Of a stretch of DNA of 64,000 nt, positions 41,417-53,350 are shown in pieces. The notes below the pieces were generated by a model, which saw nothing but the letters and a program-made list of their open reading frames with translations, made no database searches and was not told the DNA's origin. The translations under genes were made by a program, and so were the position numbers. Within the stretch, counting starts at the first letter, position 1, and every line of letters begins with the position of its first letter. Location of the stretch: contig QXEO01001020.1 in assembly GCA_007115705.1 (NCBI GenBank), positions 310,001 through 374,000 of the forward strand, written 5' to 3'. The DNA is from Dactylis glomerata (Eukaryota > Streptophyta > Magnoliopsida > Poales > Poaceae).

Positions 41417-41510
41417 GGGCTTTCAAGAAGGAACCACGGTGCTAGAAGGGATAAAGCACTCTCGCAGAAATTTCCTGAAATTCGCCCAAGTTGCAGAGGT
41501 AATGCGCTTC

Positions 41511-43186
41511 TGAAAGGAATATGCCCGAGAGGCAATAATAAAGTTGTTATTATATTATTCCGTGTTCATAATAGATGTTTATTTCTCATGCTAGAATTGT
41601 ATTAATCGGAAACATTAATACTTGTGTGATTAATAAACTAAAAGGGTTCCTAGTAAAGCCTCTCTTTTATACTAGCTCATTAATTAACTGATGATCAAGG
41701 TTTCCTAATCATGAACATTGGATGTTGTTAATAACGGGGTCATATCATTAGAAGAATGATGTGATGAACACTCACACCCATAGTACGAATAGCAATACGA
41801 TCAAGTCATCAAGTTCATTGCTATATCAAACTCATGCGAAGTAGTTCTAATCCTTAGACCATGAGATCATGTTAATCACTGATACCGGAAGGGTACTTTG
41901 ATGATATCAAACGTCACACCGTAATAGGGTGATTATAAAGGTTGATTTGGGTACTCTGAAAGTATTAGTTGAGGCTCATGGATCAAGAGTGGGATTTGTC
42001 CATCCGGATGATGGAAAGATATTCTCTGGGCCCTTCTCGGTGATATTGCATTAGAACCGCTTGCAAGCATGTGACTAGGTCACAGGAATGCATTATCACG
42101 GAACGAGTAAAGAGACTTGTCGGGAACGAGATCGAACTAGGTATGGTTGATACCAAATGATCGGATCTCGGACAAGTAATAATATCGTGAGACAAAAGGA
42201 ATTAACTATGTTCGTTACCGGTTCACACGATCACTAGTTCATCGTTGAGTAAGTGGGAGTCATCATGGATTTCCAGATCCCGCTGTTGATTATTGATCGG
42301 AGAGGAGTCTCGATCATGTCCACGTTATTCATGAACCGTAGGGTGACACACTTAAGGCTCGTCGTCGTTTTTGAGTGGATATGATACTCCGATCGAATTA
42401 CAGGACAGCATAAGGGTTATTTCAGAAAAGTACCGAAACTGTTTCGGGATATCGAAATAACTCAAGGGTGTATTTGTTAATGTTTGTTAATTGAATGAAT
42501 TAACAAATATTAAAGAAATAAAAATGTTTTATTAAATCAATAAGTGTGAATTTTAATTGACATGAATGTCATGCATTAAAATGGGGGTTACCTCATGTTG
42601 ATGAGGGAGTAATCACCATAATGGGAATGAAGAGGGGGCAATGAAGAGGAGGGGGCACCTTGGCCGGCCACCCCTTGGCTGCCCCTCCTCCTCTATATAA
42701 ACCCCCCCTCTCTCCCTTGTTCACACACTTCTTGATCCTCCCTCCCTTGCATAGTTGCTACCTACTTTCCGTCTTGGCTTAGCGAAGCTCTGCCGGAATT
42801 GTAGTTCGTAGTTCGCACACTTGGAGAAGTGTGTGGAGGAGTGTCCAGCGGATCCCTTCTTCCGCTGCCCCGCTGGACCGAGGGCGTGGAGGAGTCGACG
42901 TCAAGCTGCACGTGTGTGCGAGTACGGGGGCGCTGCCACTTGTGGCGCCGGGTACACGATCTTGTGATCGTCAAGTGAACCACGACATCGACTATGTCAA
43001 GTGAACAACTACGTCGACTACGTGCGTCTTCACCAACTCTCCATCGTCAACGTTTGTGCGGGAACATAATCCCCGCTTACGGTCGTCGAGGGTGAGTATC
43101 CGTTGCTACCACCTCGTAGAGTATCTTGGCCAGTTTATGCGTTCATGCGTAGGAAAATTTTTGTTTTCTATGCTACGAACCCATCA
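41511..43186 (+). repeat. RT10 5' LTR
   Basis: Starts TGAAAGGAATATGCCC and ends ACCCATCA. TATA box CTATATAAA at 42693-42701 is followed by a C-run; transcription probably starts near 42730. Confidence 0.95.
42693..42701 (+). promoter_or_regulatory. TATA box of RT10 5' LTR
   Basis: CTATATAAA ahead of a C/T-rich start region; repeated at 49564-49572 in the 3' LTR. Confidence 0.7.
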
Positions 43187-43187
43187 G

Positions 43188-43199
43188 TGGTATCAGAGC
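43188..43199 (+). other. RT10 primer-binding site (initiator tRNA-Met)
   Basis: TGGTATCAGAGC one base after the LTR, the standard copia primer site. Confidence 0.9.
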
Positions 43200-44365
43200 C
43201 ATCTCTATGCGTAGTTGGTTTGCACGGTTAGAACACATGTGGATGTGGGCGTTGATGATCATGTTATTGCAATTTTTTGGTATTTTGGATCATAGTGGCA
43301 TAGTGGGATTGAAGCTGCCCGAGACTAACCTTACGTGACCGCGTTCACGAGACTTGTCCCACACTTGACATGCTTCGGCATATGTGGCTTTGCGGGTGTA
43401 TGTTTCTCCCACTATAGTTATGATCTATTTTACAAAGAGTTGTTGATAATATTTTTATCACCGTTGTGGTTCTTGTTCGTAGGTAAGAACGGTTCTTCCT
43501 AGAAAGCCCCAAACCACGTAAAATATGCAAGACAAATTAGAAACGTCTAACTTGTTTTTGCAGGGGCATGTGATGTGATATGGTCAAATTGTTTATGTTA
43601 CAAATTGTATGCGATGATCCTTTTTGTAAGTTATAAACAACCGGCAGGAGCCATATGGTTGTCTTTACATTTAAATGGCCTGCGTGCCGTATATATATAT
43701 ATCCAAGTGATATATTGTAATGAAGGAAGACAACCAAGGTGGCGCGCCATGGACCTTGGTGCTACGCCGGCGGAATGATGGAGATCATGCCATGATGCAC
43801 AAGATGGAGATCGAGTGCATGAAGGACCATATCATATCACATTATATATGCATGTGATGTTTATCCTTTTATGCATCTTATTCTGCTTAGATTTGATCGC
43901 GCGGTAGCATTATAAGATGATCCCTCTCACATAAATATCAAGATAAAATGTGTTCTCCCATAACATGCACCGTCACGAAAGTTCGTCGTTTTGAGACACC
44001 TCGTGATGATCGGGTGTGATAGACTCTACGTTCACATATGACGGGTGTAAGACAGTTTTACACATGCAAATGTTATGGTTCTACTTGGCGAGCCTAGCAT
44101 GTACAGACATGGCCTCGGAACATGAACCGAAAGGTTAAGCATGAGTCATATGGTTGATATGATGAACATGGTGATGTTCGCCTTTGAAACTATACCGTTG
44201 CACGTGATGATCGGTTGCGGTATAGTGGATTTGGTTCGTGTAATCACTTAAGAAAACTAGGAGGGATGTTGTTTTTAAGTGGGAGTTCACGTAGAATTTG
44301 ATTTAACCTGAACTCATTCTATTATGAACTTAGTCTAAGTTAACTTTGCAAATAATTTGTAGATC
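43200..44365 (+). other. RT10 leader
   Basis: About 1.2 kb between primer site and gag without a convincing frame; typical of long BARE-type leaders. A short TA repeat is near 43692. Confidence 0.6.
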
Positions 44366-46540
44366 ATGGCACCACCTGCTCTGAATTTCAATGCGTTCAT
44401 GGAGAAAGAAAAACTAGCCACCAACGGTAGCAACTTCACCAATTGGGCACTTAACTTGAGGATCCTCCTCAATGCCTCTCAAAAGGGCTATGTGCTTGAG
44501 GCACCGCTAGGTAACCCGCCTGCAGAAGATGCTCCCGATGAAGAAAAAAATGTTTTTCTGACTCGTAAGGAGGACCACAGTTTAGTTCATTGCGGCATAC
44601 TGTATGGACTTGAGCCGGAGCTGCGAAAACGTTTCGAGAATAGCAACGCTTATGATACAATGGGAGAGTTGAAACTGATCTTCGACTCCCATACTGCCGT
44701 GGAGAGTTATGATGCTTCAGAAAAGTTCTTTAGCTGCATGATGGAAGAGAACAGCTCCGTTAGCGAGCACGTACTCAAAATGTCTGGGTACGCCGATAAG
44801 CTCATCTCTTTGGGAATAACGATTCCCAATGAGTTGGGAATACATCGGGTTCTCCAATCTCTCCCACCTAGCTTTAAAAGCTTTGTGATGAACTACAACA
44901 TGCAGGGCATGAGGAAGTCTCTCCCCGAGCTTCTCTCAATGCTTAAGACTGCAGAAGTGGAGATCAAAAAGGAACATCAAGTGTTGATGGTCAATAAAAC
45001 CACTAGTTTCAAGAAAGGTAGAAAGGATAATAAGTCCAAGGGAAGAAACAAGAGGGACGGCAAATCTGTTGCCGGTTCTGAGAAGAAACCCAAGGCTGGT
45101 CCTAAACCTGAGACTGAGTGCTTTTACTGCAAGGAAACGGGGCACTGGAAGCGCAACTGCCCAAAGTATCTGGCGGATAAGAAGAACGGGAAGATTAACA
45201 AAGGTATATATGATATACATGTTATTGATGTGTACCTTACTAGTAGTCGCAATAGCACCTGGGTATTTGATACCGGTTCGGTTGCTCACATATGTAACTC
45301 GAAGCAGGGGCTAAAGAATAGGCGGCAACTTGCGAAGGATGAGGTCACGATGTGCGTCGGCAATGGATCAAAAGTTGATGTGATCGCCGTCGGGACGCTA
45401 CCTCTACATTTACCATCTGGATTAGTTTTAAACCTAAATAAATGTTATTTGGTGCCTGCGTTGAGCATGAACATTATTTCTGGATCTTGTTTAATGCGAG
45501 ACAATTATTCATTCCAGTCTGAGAACAATGGTTGTTCAATTTATATGAATAATATCTTTTATGGACATGCACCTGAGAAGAAAGGTTTATTTCTTTTGAA
45601 TCTTGATAGTAATGAAACACATATTCATAATGTGAATGCCAAAAGAATTAAGTCAAATGATGATATAGCCACATACATGTGGCACTGCCGTTTAGGTCAT
45701 ATTGGTGTTAAACGCATGAAGAAACTTCATTCGGATGGACTTCTGGAATCACTTGATTATGAATCATTTGAAACATGCGAGCCATGCCTTATGGGCAAGA
45801 TGACTAGAACGCCGTTTTCCGGTTCAATGGAACGGGCGACAGACTTATTGGAAATCATACATACCGATGTATGTGGACCTATGAGTGTGCCGGCGCGTGG
45901 TGGATATCGTTATTTTGTTACTTTCACTGATGACTTAAGTAGATATGGGTATATTTACTTAATGAAACACAAGTCTGAAACGTTTGAAAAGTTCAAAGAA
46001 TTTCAGAGTGAAGTAGAAAATCATCGTAACAGAAAGATTAAATTTCTACGATCTGATCGTGGAGGAGAATATCTTAGTTACGAGTTTGGCGCACATATGA
46101 GAGAATGTGGAATAGTTTCACAACTCACTCCCGCTGGAACGCCACAACAAAATGGTGTATCCGAACGTCGTAACCGTACCTTATTGGATATGGTTCGGTC
46201 TATGATGTATCTTACCGATCTGCCACTATCTTTTTGGGGTTATGCGCTAGAAACAGCCGCTTTCACTTTAAATAGAGCTCCATCTAAATCCGTTGAAACG
46301 ACACCGTATGAATTGTGGTTTGGAAACAAACCTAAGCTGTCATTTCTAAAAGTTTGGGGATGCGATGTTTATGTGAAGAAACTTCAGCCTGATAAACTCG
46401 AACCCAAAGCGGAAAAATGTGTCTTCATAGGATACCCTAAAGAAACAATTGGGTACACCTTCTATCACAGATCCGAAGCAAAGTGTTTGTTGCTAAAAAC
46501 GGATCCTTTTTGGAGAAGGAGTTTCTCTCGAAAGGTGTGA
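44366..46540 (+). pseudogene. RT10 Gag-protease-integrase part of the copia polyprotein
   Basis: 724 codons from the ATG at 44366. Gag is at about 1-280, with a CCHC zinc knuckle at C252, C255, H260 and C265. The protease motif WVFDTGSVAHI has its catalytic D at 302. Integrase shows an H-H-C-C zinc region (WHCRLGHIG to CEPCLMGK) and the catalytic triad D501, D564 and E600 with 35 residues between the last two. Near 46480-46500 the reading frame changes, so the last 15-20 codons here are not native and the protein ends before RT. The following frame supplies the rest of pol. Confidence 0.88.
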
Positions 46541-48309
46541 ATAGTAGGAAGGTAGAACTCGATGAGGTTATTGAACCTCCTCTTCATGAATTGGCGAGTG
46601 GCGCAGCGCCGAAAACCATTCCGGTGGTGACTTCACCAAATGAAGTGGGAGCTAATGATAAAGATCATGAAACTCCAAAAGAGGATACTACCGAACCTCG
46701 CAGGTCGACAAGAACACGCACCACTCCTGAATGGTACGGTGATCTTATCGTAAATGCCATTGTTGAGAACGATGACCCTGCGACGTATGATGAAGCGATG
46801 ATGAGCCCAGATTCCAACAAATGGCATGAAGCCATGAAATCCGAAATGGAATCCATGTATGAAAACCAAGTATGGACTTTGGTTGAACTTCCCAATGACC
46901 GAAAGGCCATTGAGAATAAATGGATTTTCAAGAAGAAAACAGACGCTGATGGTAATGTGACCATCTATAAAGCACGACTTGTCGCAAAAGGTTTCCGACA
47001 AATTCAAGGAATTGACTATGATGAGACTTTCTCACCCGTAGCGATGCTAAAGTCTGTTAGGATTATGTTAGCAATTGCTGCATTTTTCAATTATGAAATT
47101 TGGCAGATGGATGTGAAAACCGCGTTCCTTAATGGTAACATTGAGGAAGAGTTGTACATGGTACAGCCCAAGGGTTTTGTTGATCCTAAGGATGCTGACA
47201 AGGTATGCAAGCTTCAGCGATCCATTTATGGACTGAAGCAAGCGTCCCGGAGTTGGAATCTCCATTTTGACGAAGTTATCAAAGGGTTTGGATTTGTCAA
47301 AACTTATGGAGAAACTTGTATTTACAAGAAAGTGAGTGGGAGCTCTGTAGCATTTCTAATATTATATGTGGATGACATATTGCTGATTGGAAATTATACG
47401 GAACTTTTGAAGAGCGTAAAAGATTACTTAAATAGTAAGTTTTCAATGAAAGACCTTGGTGAAGCGGCGTATATTTTAGGCATCAAAATCTATAGAGATA
47501 GATCAAGATGCTTAATTGGGCTATCACAAAGTACATACCTTGACAAGATTCTAAAGAGGTTTAGAATGGAAGATAGTAAGAAAGGGTTCTTACCTATGTT
47601 GCAAGGAAAGATCTTGAGTAAGACTCAAGGTCCGGCTACAGCTGAAGATAGAGAAGAAATGAATAAGATTCCCTATGCCTCTGCCATAGGCTCTATCATG
47701 TATGCCATGTTATGTACAAGACCAGATGTGGCACATGCTATTAGTTTGACTAGTAGGTACCAATCTGATCCAGGTTTGGAACACTGGACAGCGGTTAAGA
47801 ATATCCTTAAGTACTTACGAAGGACTAAGGATATGTTTCTCGTATATGGCGGTGAAGAAGAGCTCGTCGCAAGTTGTTACGTCGATGCTAGCTTCGACAC
47901 TGATCCGGATGACTCTAAGTCTCAATCCGGGTACATATTTGTTATGAATGGAGGAGCGGTAAGCTGGAGGAGTTCCAAGCAAAGCGTGGTGGCGAGATCA
48001 ACAACAGAGGCGGAATACATTGCTGCTTCAGAAGCAGCGGAGGAAGCAGTTTGGATGAAGGAGTTCATATCCGAACTGGGTGTGGTTCCGAGTGCATTGG
48101 ATCCAATGGTTATCTATTGTGACAACAATGGTGCCATAGCCAATACTCAGGAGCCAAGGTCTCACAAGAAATTCAAGCATGTAAAGCATCATTTTCACTC
48201 CATCTGTGAACATGTCGCGGATGGTGATGTAAAGATTTGCAAAGTGCACACGGATCTGAATGTGGCAGACCCGTTGACTATAGCTCTCCCCAAGGCAAAA
48301 CATGATTAG
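46483..48309 (+). pseudogene. RT10 reverse transcriptase and RNase H part of the copia polyprotein
   Basis: Continues pol in the next frame after the break; its first ATG belongs to the middle of the original polyprotein. RT shows KARLVAKGFRQIQGIDY, the FSPVA and QMDVKTAFLNG blocks and the catalytic YVDDIL (first D about residue 297, base 47371). RNase H shows VDASFDTD, SQSGYIFV and STTEAEY. It ends at TAG 48307, followed by the polypurine tract AAGTGGGAGAC at 48371-48381. Apart from the single frame break, no stop interrupts the protein. Confidence 0.88.
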
Positions 48310-48381
48310 CACCAGAACTCAATGGGTGTTAGATTCATCACTATGTAATCTAGATTATTGACTCTAGTGCAAGTGGGAGAC

Positions 48382-50057
48382 TGAAAGGAATATGCCCGAG
48401 AGGCAATAATAAAGTTGTTATTATATTATTCCGTGTTCATAATAGATGTTTATTTCTCATGCTAGAATTGTATTAATCGGAAACATTAATACTTGTGTGA
48501 TTAATAAACTAAAAGGGTTCCTAGTAAAGCCTCTCTTTTATACTAGCTCGTTAATTAACTCATGATCAAGGTTTCCTGATCATGAACATTGGATGTTGTT
48601 AATAACGGGGTCATATCATTAGAAGAATGATGTGATGAACACTCACACCCATAGTACGAATAGCAATACGATCAAGTCATCAAGTTCATTGCTATATCAA
48701 ACTCATGCGAAGTAGTTCTAATCCTTAGACCATGAGATCATGTTAATCACTGATACCGAAAGGGTACTTTGATGATATCAAACGTCACACCGTAATAGGG
48801 TGATTATAAAGGTTGATTTGGGTACTCTGAAAGTATTAGTTGAGGCTCATGGATCAAGAGTGGGATTTGTCCATCCGGATGATGGAAAGATATTCTCTGG
48901 GCCCTTCTCGGTGATATTGCATTAGAACCGCTTGCAAGCATGTGACTAGGTCACAGGAATGCATTATCACGGAACGAGTAAAGAGACTTGTCGGGAACGA
49001 GATCGAACTAGGTATGGTTGATACCAAATGATCGGATCTCGGACAAGTAATAATATCGTGAGACAAAAGGAATTAACTATGTTCGTTACCGGTTCACACG
49101 ATCACTAGTTCATCGTTGAGTAAGTGGGAGTCATCATGGATTTCCAGATCCCGCTGTTGATTATTGATCGGAGAGGAGTCTCGATCATGTCCACGTTATT
49201 CACGAACCGTAGGGTGACACACTTAAGGCTCGTCGTCGTTTTTGAGTGGATACGATACTCCGATCGAATTACAGGACAGCATAAGGGTTGTTTCAGAAAA
49301 GTACCGAAACTGTTTCGGGATATCGAAATAACTCAAGGGTGTATTTGTTAATGTTTGTTAATTGAATGAATTAACAAATATTAAAGAAATAAAAATGTTT
49401 TATTAAATCAATAAGTGTGAATTTTAATTGGCATGAATGTCATGCATTAAAATGGGGGTTACCTCATGTTGATGAGGGAGTAATCACCATAATGGGAATG
49501 AAGAGGGGGCAATGAAGAGGAGGGGGCACCTTGGCCGGCCACCCCTTGGCTGCCCCTCCTCCTCTATATAAACCCCCCCTCTCTCCCTTGTTCACACACT
49601 TCTTGATCCTCCCTCCCTTGCATAGTTGCTGTCCACTTTCCGTCTTGGCTTAGCGAAGCTCTGCCGGAATTGTAGTTCGTAGTTCGCACACTTGGAGAAG
49701 TGTGTGGAGGAGTGTCCAGCGGATCCCTTCTTCCGCTGCCCCGCTGGACCGAGGGCGTGGAGGAGTCGACGTCAAGCTGCACGTGTGTGCGAGTACGGGG
49801 GCGCTGCCACTTGTGGCGCTGGGTACACGATCTTGTGATCGTCAAGTGAACCACGACATCGACTACGTCAAGTGAACAACTACGTTGACTACGTGCGTCT
49901 TCACCAACTCTCCATCGTCAACGTTTGTGCGGGAACGTAATCCCCGCTTACGGTCGTCGAGGGTGAGTATCCGTTGCTACCACCTCGTAGAGTATCTTGG
50001 CCAGTTTATGCGTTCATGCGTAGGAAAATTTTTGTTTTCTATGCTACGAACCCATCA
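48382..50057 (+). repeat. RT10 3' LTR
   Basis: 1,676 bp, same ends as the 5' LTR; followed by the second GCTTC. Confidence 0.95.
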
Positions 50058-50364
50058 GCTTCTCCCACAATACTTTTTGCCACCAATTGTGTAGCTTTAT
50101 ATCCACGCGTCGGTCTGCAAGAATCAAACGTGTAGAATCGGCCATGTTGTGACTATATGTAGCACATCTATAAAGACCCTGTAGCATATGACGTTCCCAT
50201 GACTCAAATTCTGCAGCTGTTGCATTGTGGTTCAGTTGCCAATTGAGATCATCTTCAGCACATGCTACGCCGTCTAACAGATCAAGATAGTCATTGAAAA
50301 TGTCACCCGACTTCTTGCCACTACGACACCTTTCGCCGTAATAATCACCCGGAAAAAATTCCAT

Positions 50365-51381
50365 CTTTTGTTACTATTTTGTATTTTGTTTCACGCCCAA
50401 GCTCTGTTGTTATTTCTCCTTTACTTCTGCAGTGATTTATTCCAATCTGACCAAACCTGATCACAACGTGATGCTGCAGCCAACTGAAAACAACACCAAT
50501 CGGAAAAAGAACTCAATTGAAAACTGTACACTCCCGATCGGTCACTAGGACTGCCCTGTCTTTTTTTGAGTAGTAGTGATCGAGTGCGGCCACTGGGGCT
50601 TGCGCGGGACACAGCGATCGAGCGAAGTCGCTTGATGCCAGACGTGCTCCGTGCCTGAGCGATTGCGAGCAGCCGAACCGGGCGCTCGAGGCGGCTGGAT
50701 ACGCTGGGCGATGATGGGCCGGCCCAAGGGCAAATCCCACACACGAGACCGCTGGTCACGCGGGGCAAAATCTAGGCGGTCGACGCTGTCTCGCTCGAGG
50801 GCAGACCACCTCTGTGGTCAGACGCGCGCGGGGCAATTGCTGCAGTTTTTTTTTTACTGTTATTCCCGATCGGATCTGTAGTCCAGGCACGGGGTCGAGC
50901 GATCTTATTTTTCTTTCTTGTTTGATAGATCGGCCAGGCAACATGCAACGATCGGACTCTGCCTCCCTCGATCGGAACGATTGCTCCCTCGATCGGCCGG
51001 CCGGTTTTAGCGAACAGATCGATCAACACAACATGCGCACACGCAGAGGTATCTTCCGATCTACACACTCCCGCAACAGATCGATCAACCAGCTATTTCT
51101 CAGAATCAATCTACTGAATCTGTACTAAAAATCTCCCCTATGCAATTTTTTGGCAGATCATTCTTCAACAGAGCAGTAATTCGATCAACACAAGCGCGCA
51201 GGACAGATCGTGAACTCGCCTCAGAGCACGCCAACTCCAATCTGCAATGACAATGGTGTACCTCTCCTTGGCACACACGAGCAGATCAATCTCAGCAGAA
51301 AAGAATCTCACCGATCTTCTAGTAATCAAACAGAAACTAGTAGATCGATCAACAAAAAATACTCACTATGATAAACCTAGT
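50365..51381 (-). other. RT9 leader
   Basis: About 1 kb with no supported frame. On the minus strand it has oligo(A) tracts (for example 50846-50855) and many CGATCG-type stretches. Its rich purine/GATC make-up recalls the RT5 leader. Confidence 0.5.
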
Positions 51382-51393
51382 GCTCTGATACCA
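51382..51393 (-). other. RT9 primer-binding site (initiator tRNA-Met)
   Basis: The minus strand reads TGGTATCAGAGC two bases inside the 5' LTR. Confidence 0.88.
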
Positions 51394-51395
51394 CA

Positions 51396-51954
51396 TGATA
51401 AGGATCACGCTGATGATCCTTGAGTTTTGTCCCGATCTTTCACAGCTTGTCAACCAGACAGAAATCTTCCAATAACATGAAGAACGTCACCTAAAGAAGA
51501 GGAACGAATCCAGCAAGCAACGTGATGAAGATCACCATGCCTCAAACCTGAGCCTGATAATTCTTGATGAACATAAGAACCTTCACAGCAATATATCAAT
51601 GAGATAGATAACGGTAGCGCCGTCCCCGGAGGGATGCTACACGCAGCACACAACTCTTTGGTTTAACTCTAATTTCTGAACTCCCTAAACCCTAGACTGC
51701 TGGCCTCCTTATATAGATGGCCAGAAAACTATTGGGCTTGGACAGGCCCAAACCCAAAACACAAATAAACTAAGTGGCCCATAACATGACCTGACACACG
51801 AAATAACATAAACAGATATATAAATTGCTGACACAACCTTAGACTAAATTATCTCATGTCGTAGGTCATCCTGTCGTGCCAATCTAGAATGAGCTTCCCT
51901 CATCTTGGTGGAGTCCTGAAATTGGGCTTCACCTCCTCCTTCGTGCCCATATCA
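51396..51954 (-). repeat. RT9 5' LTR
   Basis: 559 bp, matching 39452-40010. TATA-like CTATATAAG on the minus strand at about 51716-51708; a telo-box-like TAAACCCTAGA lies close by. Confidence 0.92.
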
Positions 51955-51959
51955 CACGA

Positions 51960-52900
51960 GAGCCCTGGCGAGTTGTTCACGCTTGAGGGAGGCCTCCCTG
52001 CGCCTCAGAGCTCATGATGGGGTCGGCGCCGGCAACGACGATGGACGATTCCTGAGACAAGTAGTTGAAAAAGAGTCAAAAAAACAAAAAACCCCAAATC
52101 CCCGAAAACAAAAAACAAATCGATAAAACAAACAAAAAAAGAAAGGCGAATAAGATGCCCCTGTGACCGGCACAGGGACCTTCCTCGTCGTGAGGGAGCG
52201 CGGCACTATCTGTGCCAGCAGCTAAGAGTAAATTGCCGCACGTGGCGATTCACGGGGCCTTCCTCGTCGTGAGGAAAGCTAGACTCTCATGGACGTGAAA
52301 GCGTCGATGCTTAAGAGAGCCAAGAGGCCGCCGACACCTCGTTGAGGGTTGCTCACGAGGTGAAGGGCCTGGGGCGGACCTCCAGATCTGCGTCTCCTTC
52401 GCAAGATGATCGGAGCGGCCTTGGTCTTCGATAATCCTGTCGTGTTCGGCCTTCCTCGAGCGAGGGGAATCTTGACTCCTGCGGATGCTAAGTGCATCGA
52501 CGCATCCGTGCGCCCTCGTGAGGGTTGCTCATGAGGCGTTGGTCCTTAACGGGTGCCTTGGGCACACCTCGGACTTTCCTCGAAGATTTCTTATTTTCCA
52601 GTGTACTTTGCGAGGAACGAAGCACCACGGGCACGTGGAGGTGATCGATAACGGGGCCGTCGCCCCTGATCAGAGCTCAGTCCCTTCGGGTTTTTTGGGC
52701 TTGCTGTTTTCCGGGCGAAGGCCCCAGCACCTAGCCCCCTTCCGCGTGGAGTACAACAGAAAATAAATGGACTTCATACCATTTCAATATCATGCCGAAG
52801 CAGAGGCGCTTTCATGCACTTTAACTTAATCTCAGTGCTAAAGAGCAGTTTAAGTTGATACAAAATGCCATGATAACGGTCTTATCTCCTCGTGAGGAAC
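51960..52900. other. RT7 spacer between integrase and the antisense gene, right part
   Basis: No coding frame is supported. Several repeats of a CTCGTGAGG / CTCACGAGG type motif occur (about 52186, 52270, 52345, 52515), like those in the RT7 and RT12 LTRs. An AAAC-rich low-complexity run is at 52075-52140. Confidence 0.5.
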
Positions 52901-53350
52901 CTACGGGTAGAACTTTCGCAGATGAGCTATGTTCCATGGGTTCCCCACCGGCACGCCTTCTGCGGTTTCCAGCCGCGCCGAGCCTGGCCTGGCGATGTGC
53001 GTCACCTTGAAGGGGCCTTCCCACATTGGAGATAGCTTGTGCAGGACCTCGCGAGAGAGTATCCTCCTCAGCACCAGATCGCCGACCTCCAGAGTCCTTG
53101 CCCGAACATGGTGGCTATGGTAGCAGCATAGTCCCTGCTGGTACCTCGCAGCGCGAAGTGCCGCTTGGCACCGAGCTTCTTCAAGCTGGAGGAGGCGATC
53201 CTTGATGAGGTCCTCTTGATGTATCTCATTGAAGGCGAGCACTCTTGGCGACCCGAACTTGACGTCGGTGGGAAGGACAGCCTCCGCCCCGTAGACCAAG
53301 AAGAAAGGAGTCTTCCCGGTGGGCTTGGTGGCGGTAGTCCGAATGGACCA
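52901..53350 (-). pseudogene. RT7 integrase C-terminal part
   Basis: Open on the minus strand from the RT11 insertion at 53350 to the stop at 52901, about 149 codons. It shows TPFFLVYGAEAVLP, the DLVLRR block and GPFKVTHIARPGSARL, the typical C-terminal end of Tat/RIRE2-like integrase, and is clearly similar to RT2 10091-9630. The catalytic core is cut off by RT11. Confidence 0.85.

Larger units (their letters stand above)
41511..50057 (+). mobile_element. RT10: complete Ty1/copia retrotransposon (BARE/Angela-related)
   Basis: LTRs of 1,676 bp (41511-43186 and 48382-50057) and TSD GCTTC (41506-41510 and 50058-50062). The total is 8,547 bp. The pol order protease-integrase-RT-RNase H marks it as copia. 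The LTRs differ at about 15 sites (about 0.9 percent), so it is young, but the polyprotein has one frame break near 46480-46500. Confidence 0.96.
41423..50364 (-). pseudogene. RT9 Gag-like short ORF, split by RT10
   Basis: Starts at the ATG at 50364, runs to the RT10 target site (50058-50062) and resumes at 41510, ending at TGA 41425-41423. Joined across RT10 the coding length is 390 nt, a whole number of codons, with no other break. The sequence shows the retrotransposon Gag hallmark: a WWQKVLWEK block before RT10 and WANFRKFLRECFIP after it. At 129 residues it is much shorter than usual Gags, and no zinc knuckle is seen. Confidence 0.65.
39452..51954 (-). mobile_element. RT9: polymerase-less LTR retrotransposon, interrupted by RT10
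   Basis: LTRs of 559 bp (39452-40010 and 51396-51954) and TSD CACGA (39447-39451 and 51955-51959). Without RT10 it is about 3.95 kb. On the minus strand: LTR, initiator-Met primer site, a leader of about 1 kb, a 129-residue Gag-like frame split by RT10, one TGA, and a protease-like frame that runs into the 3' LTR. No RT or integrase. The LTRs differ at about 17 sites (about 3 percent), so it is older than RT10 inside it. Confidence 0.93.
35187..53350 (-). mobile_element. RT7: Tat/RIRE2-like gypsy element, host of RT8 and RT9, cut by RT11
   Basis: Own DNA is 35187-37431, 39436-39451 and 51960-53350; RT8, RT9 and their TSDs fill the gaps, and RT11 interrupts it at 53351. Read on the minus strand, integrase C-terminus (53350-52901) is followed by a 1.1-kb spacer, an antisense AT-hook/B3 gene, polypurine tract and 3' LTR (36093-35187). 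The remainder (gag, RT and 5' LTR) should be to the right of the window. It belongs to the same family as RT12 by its LTR. Confidence 0.85.
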
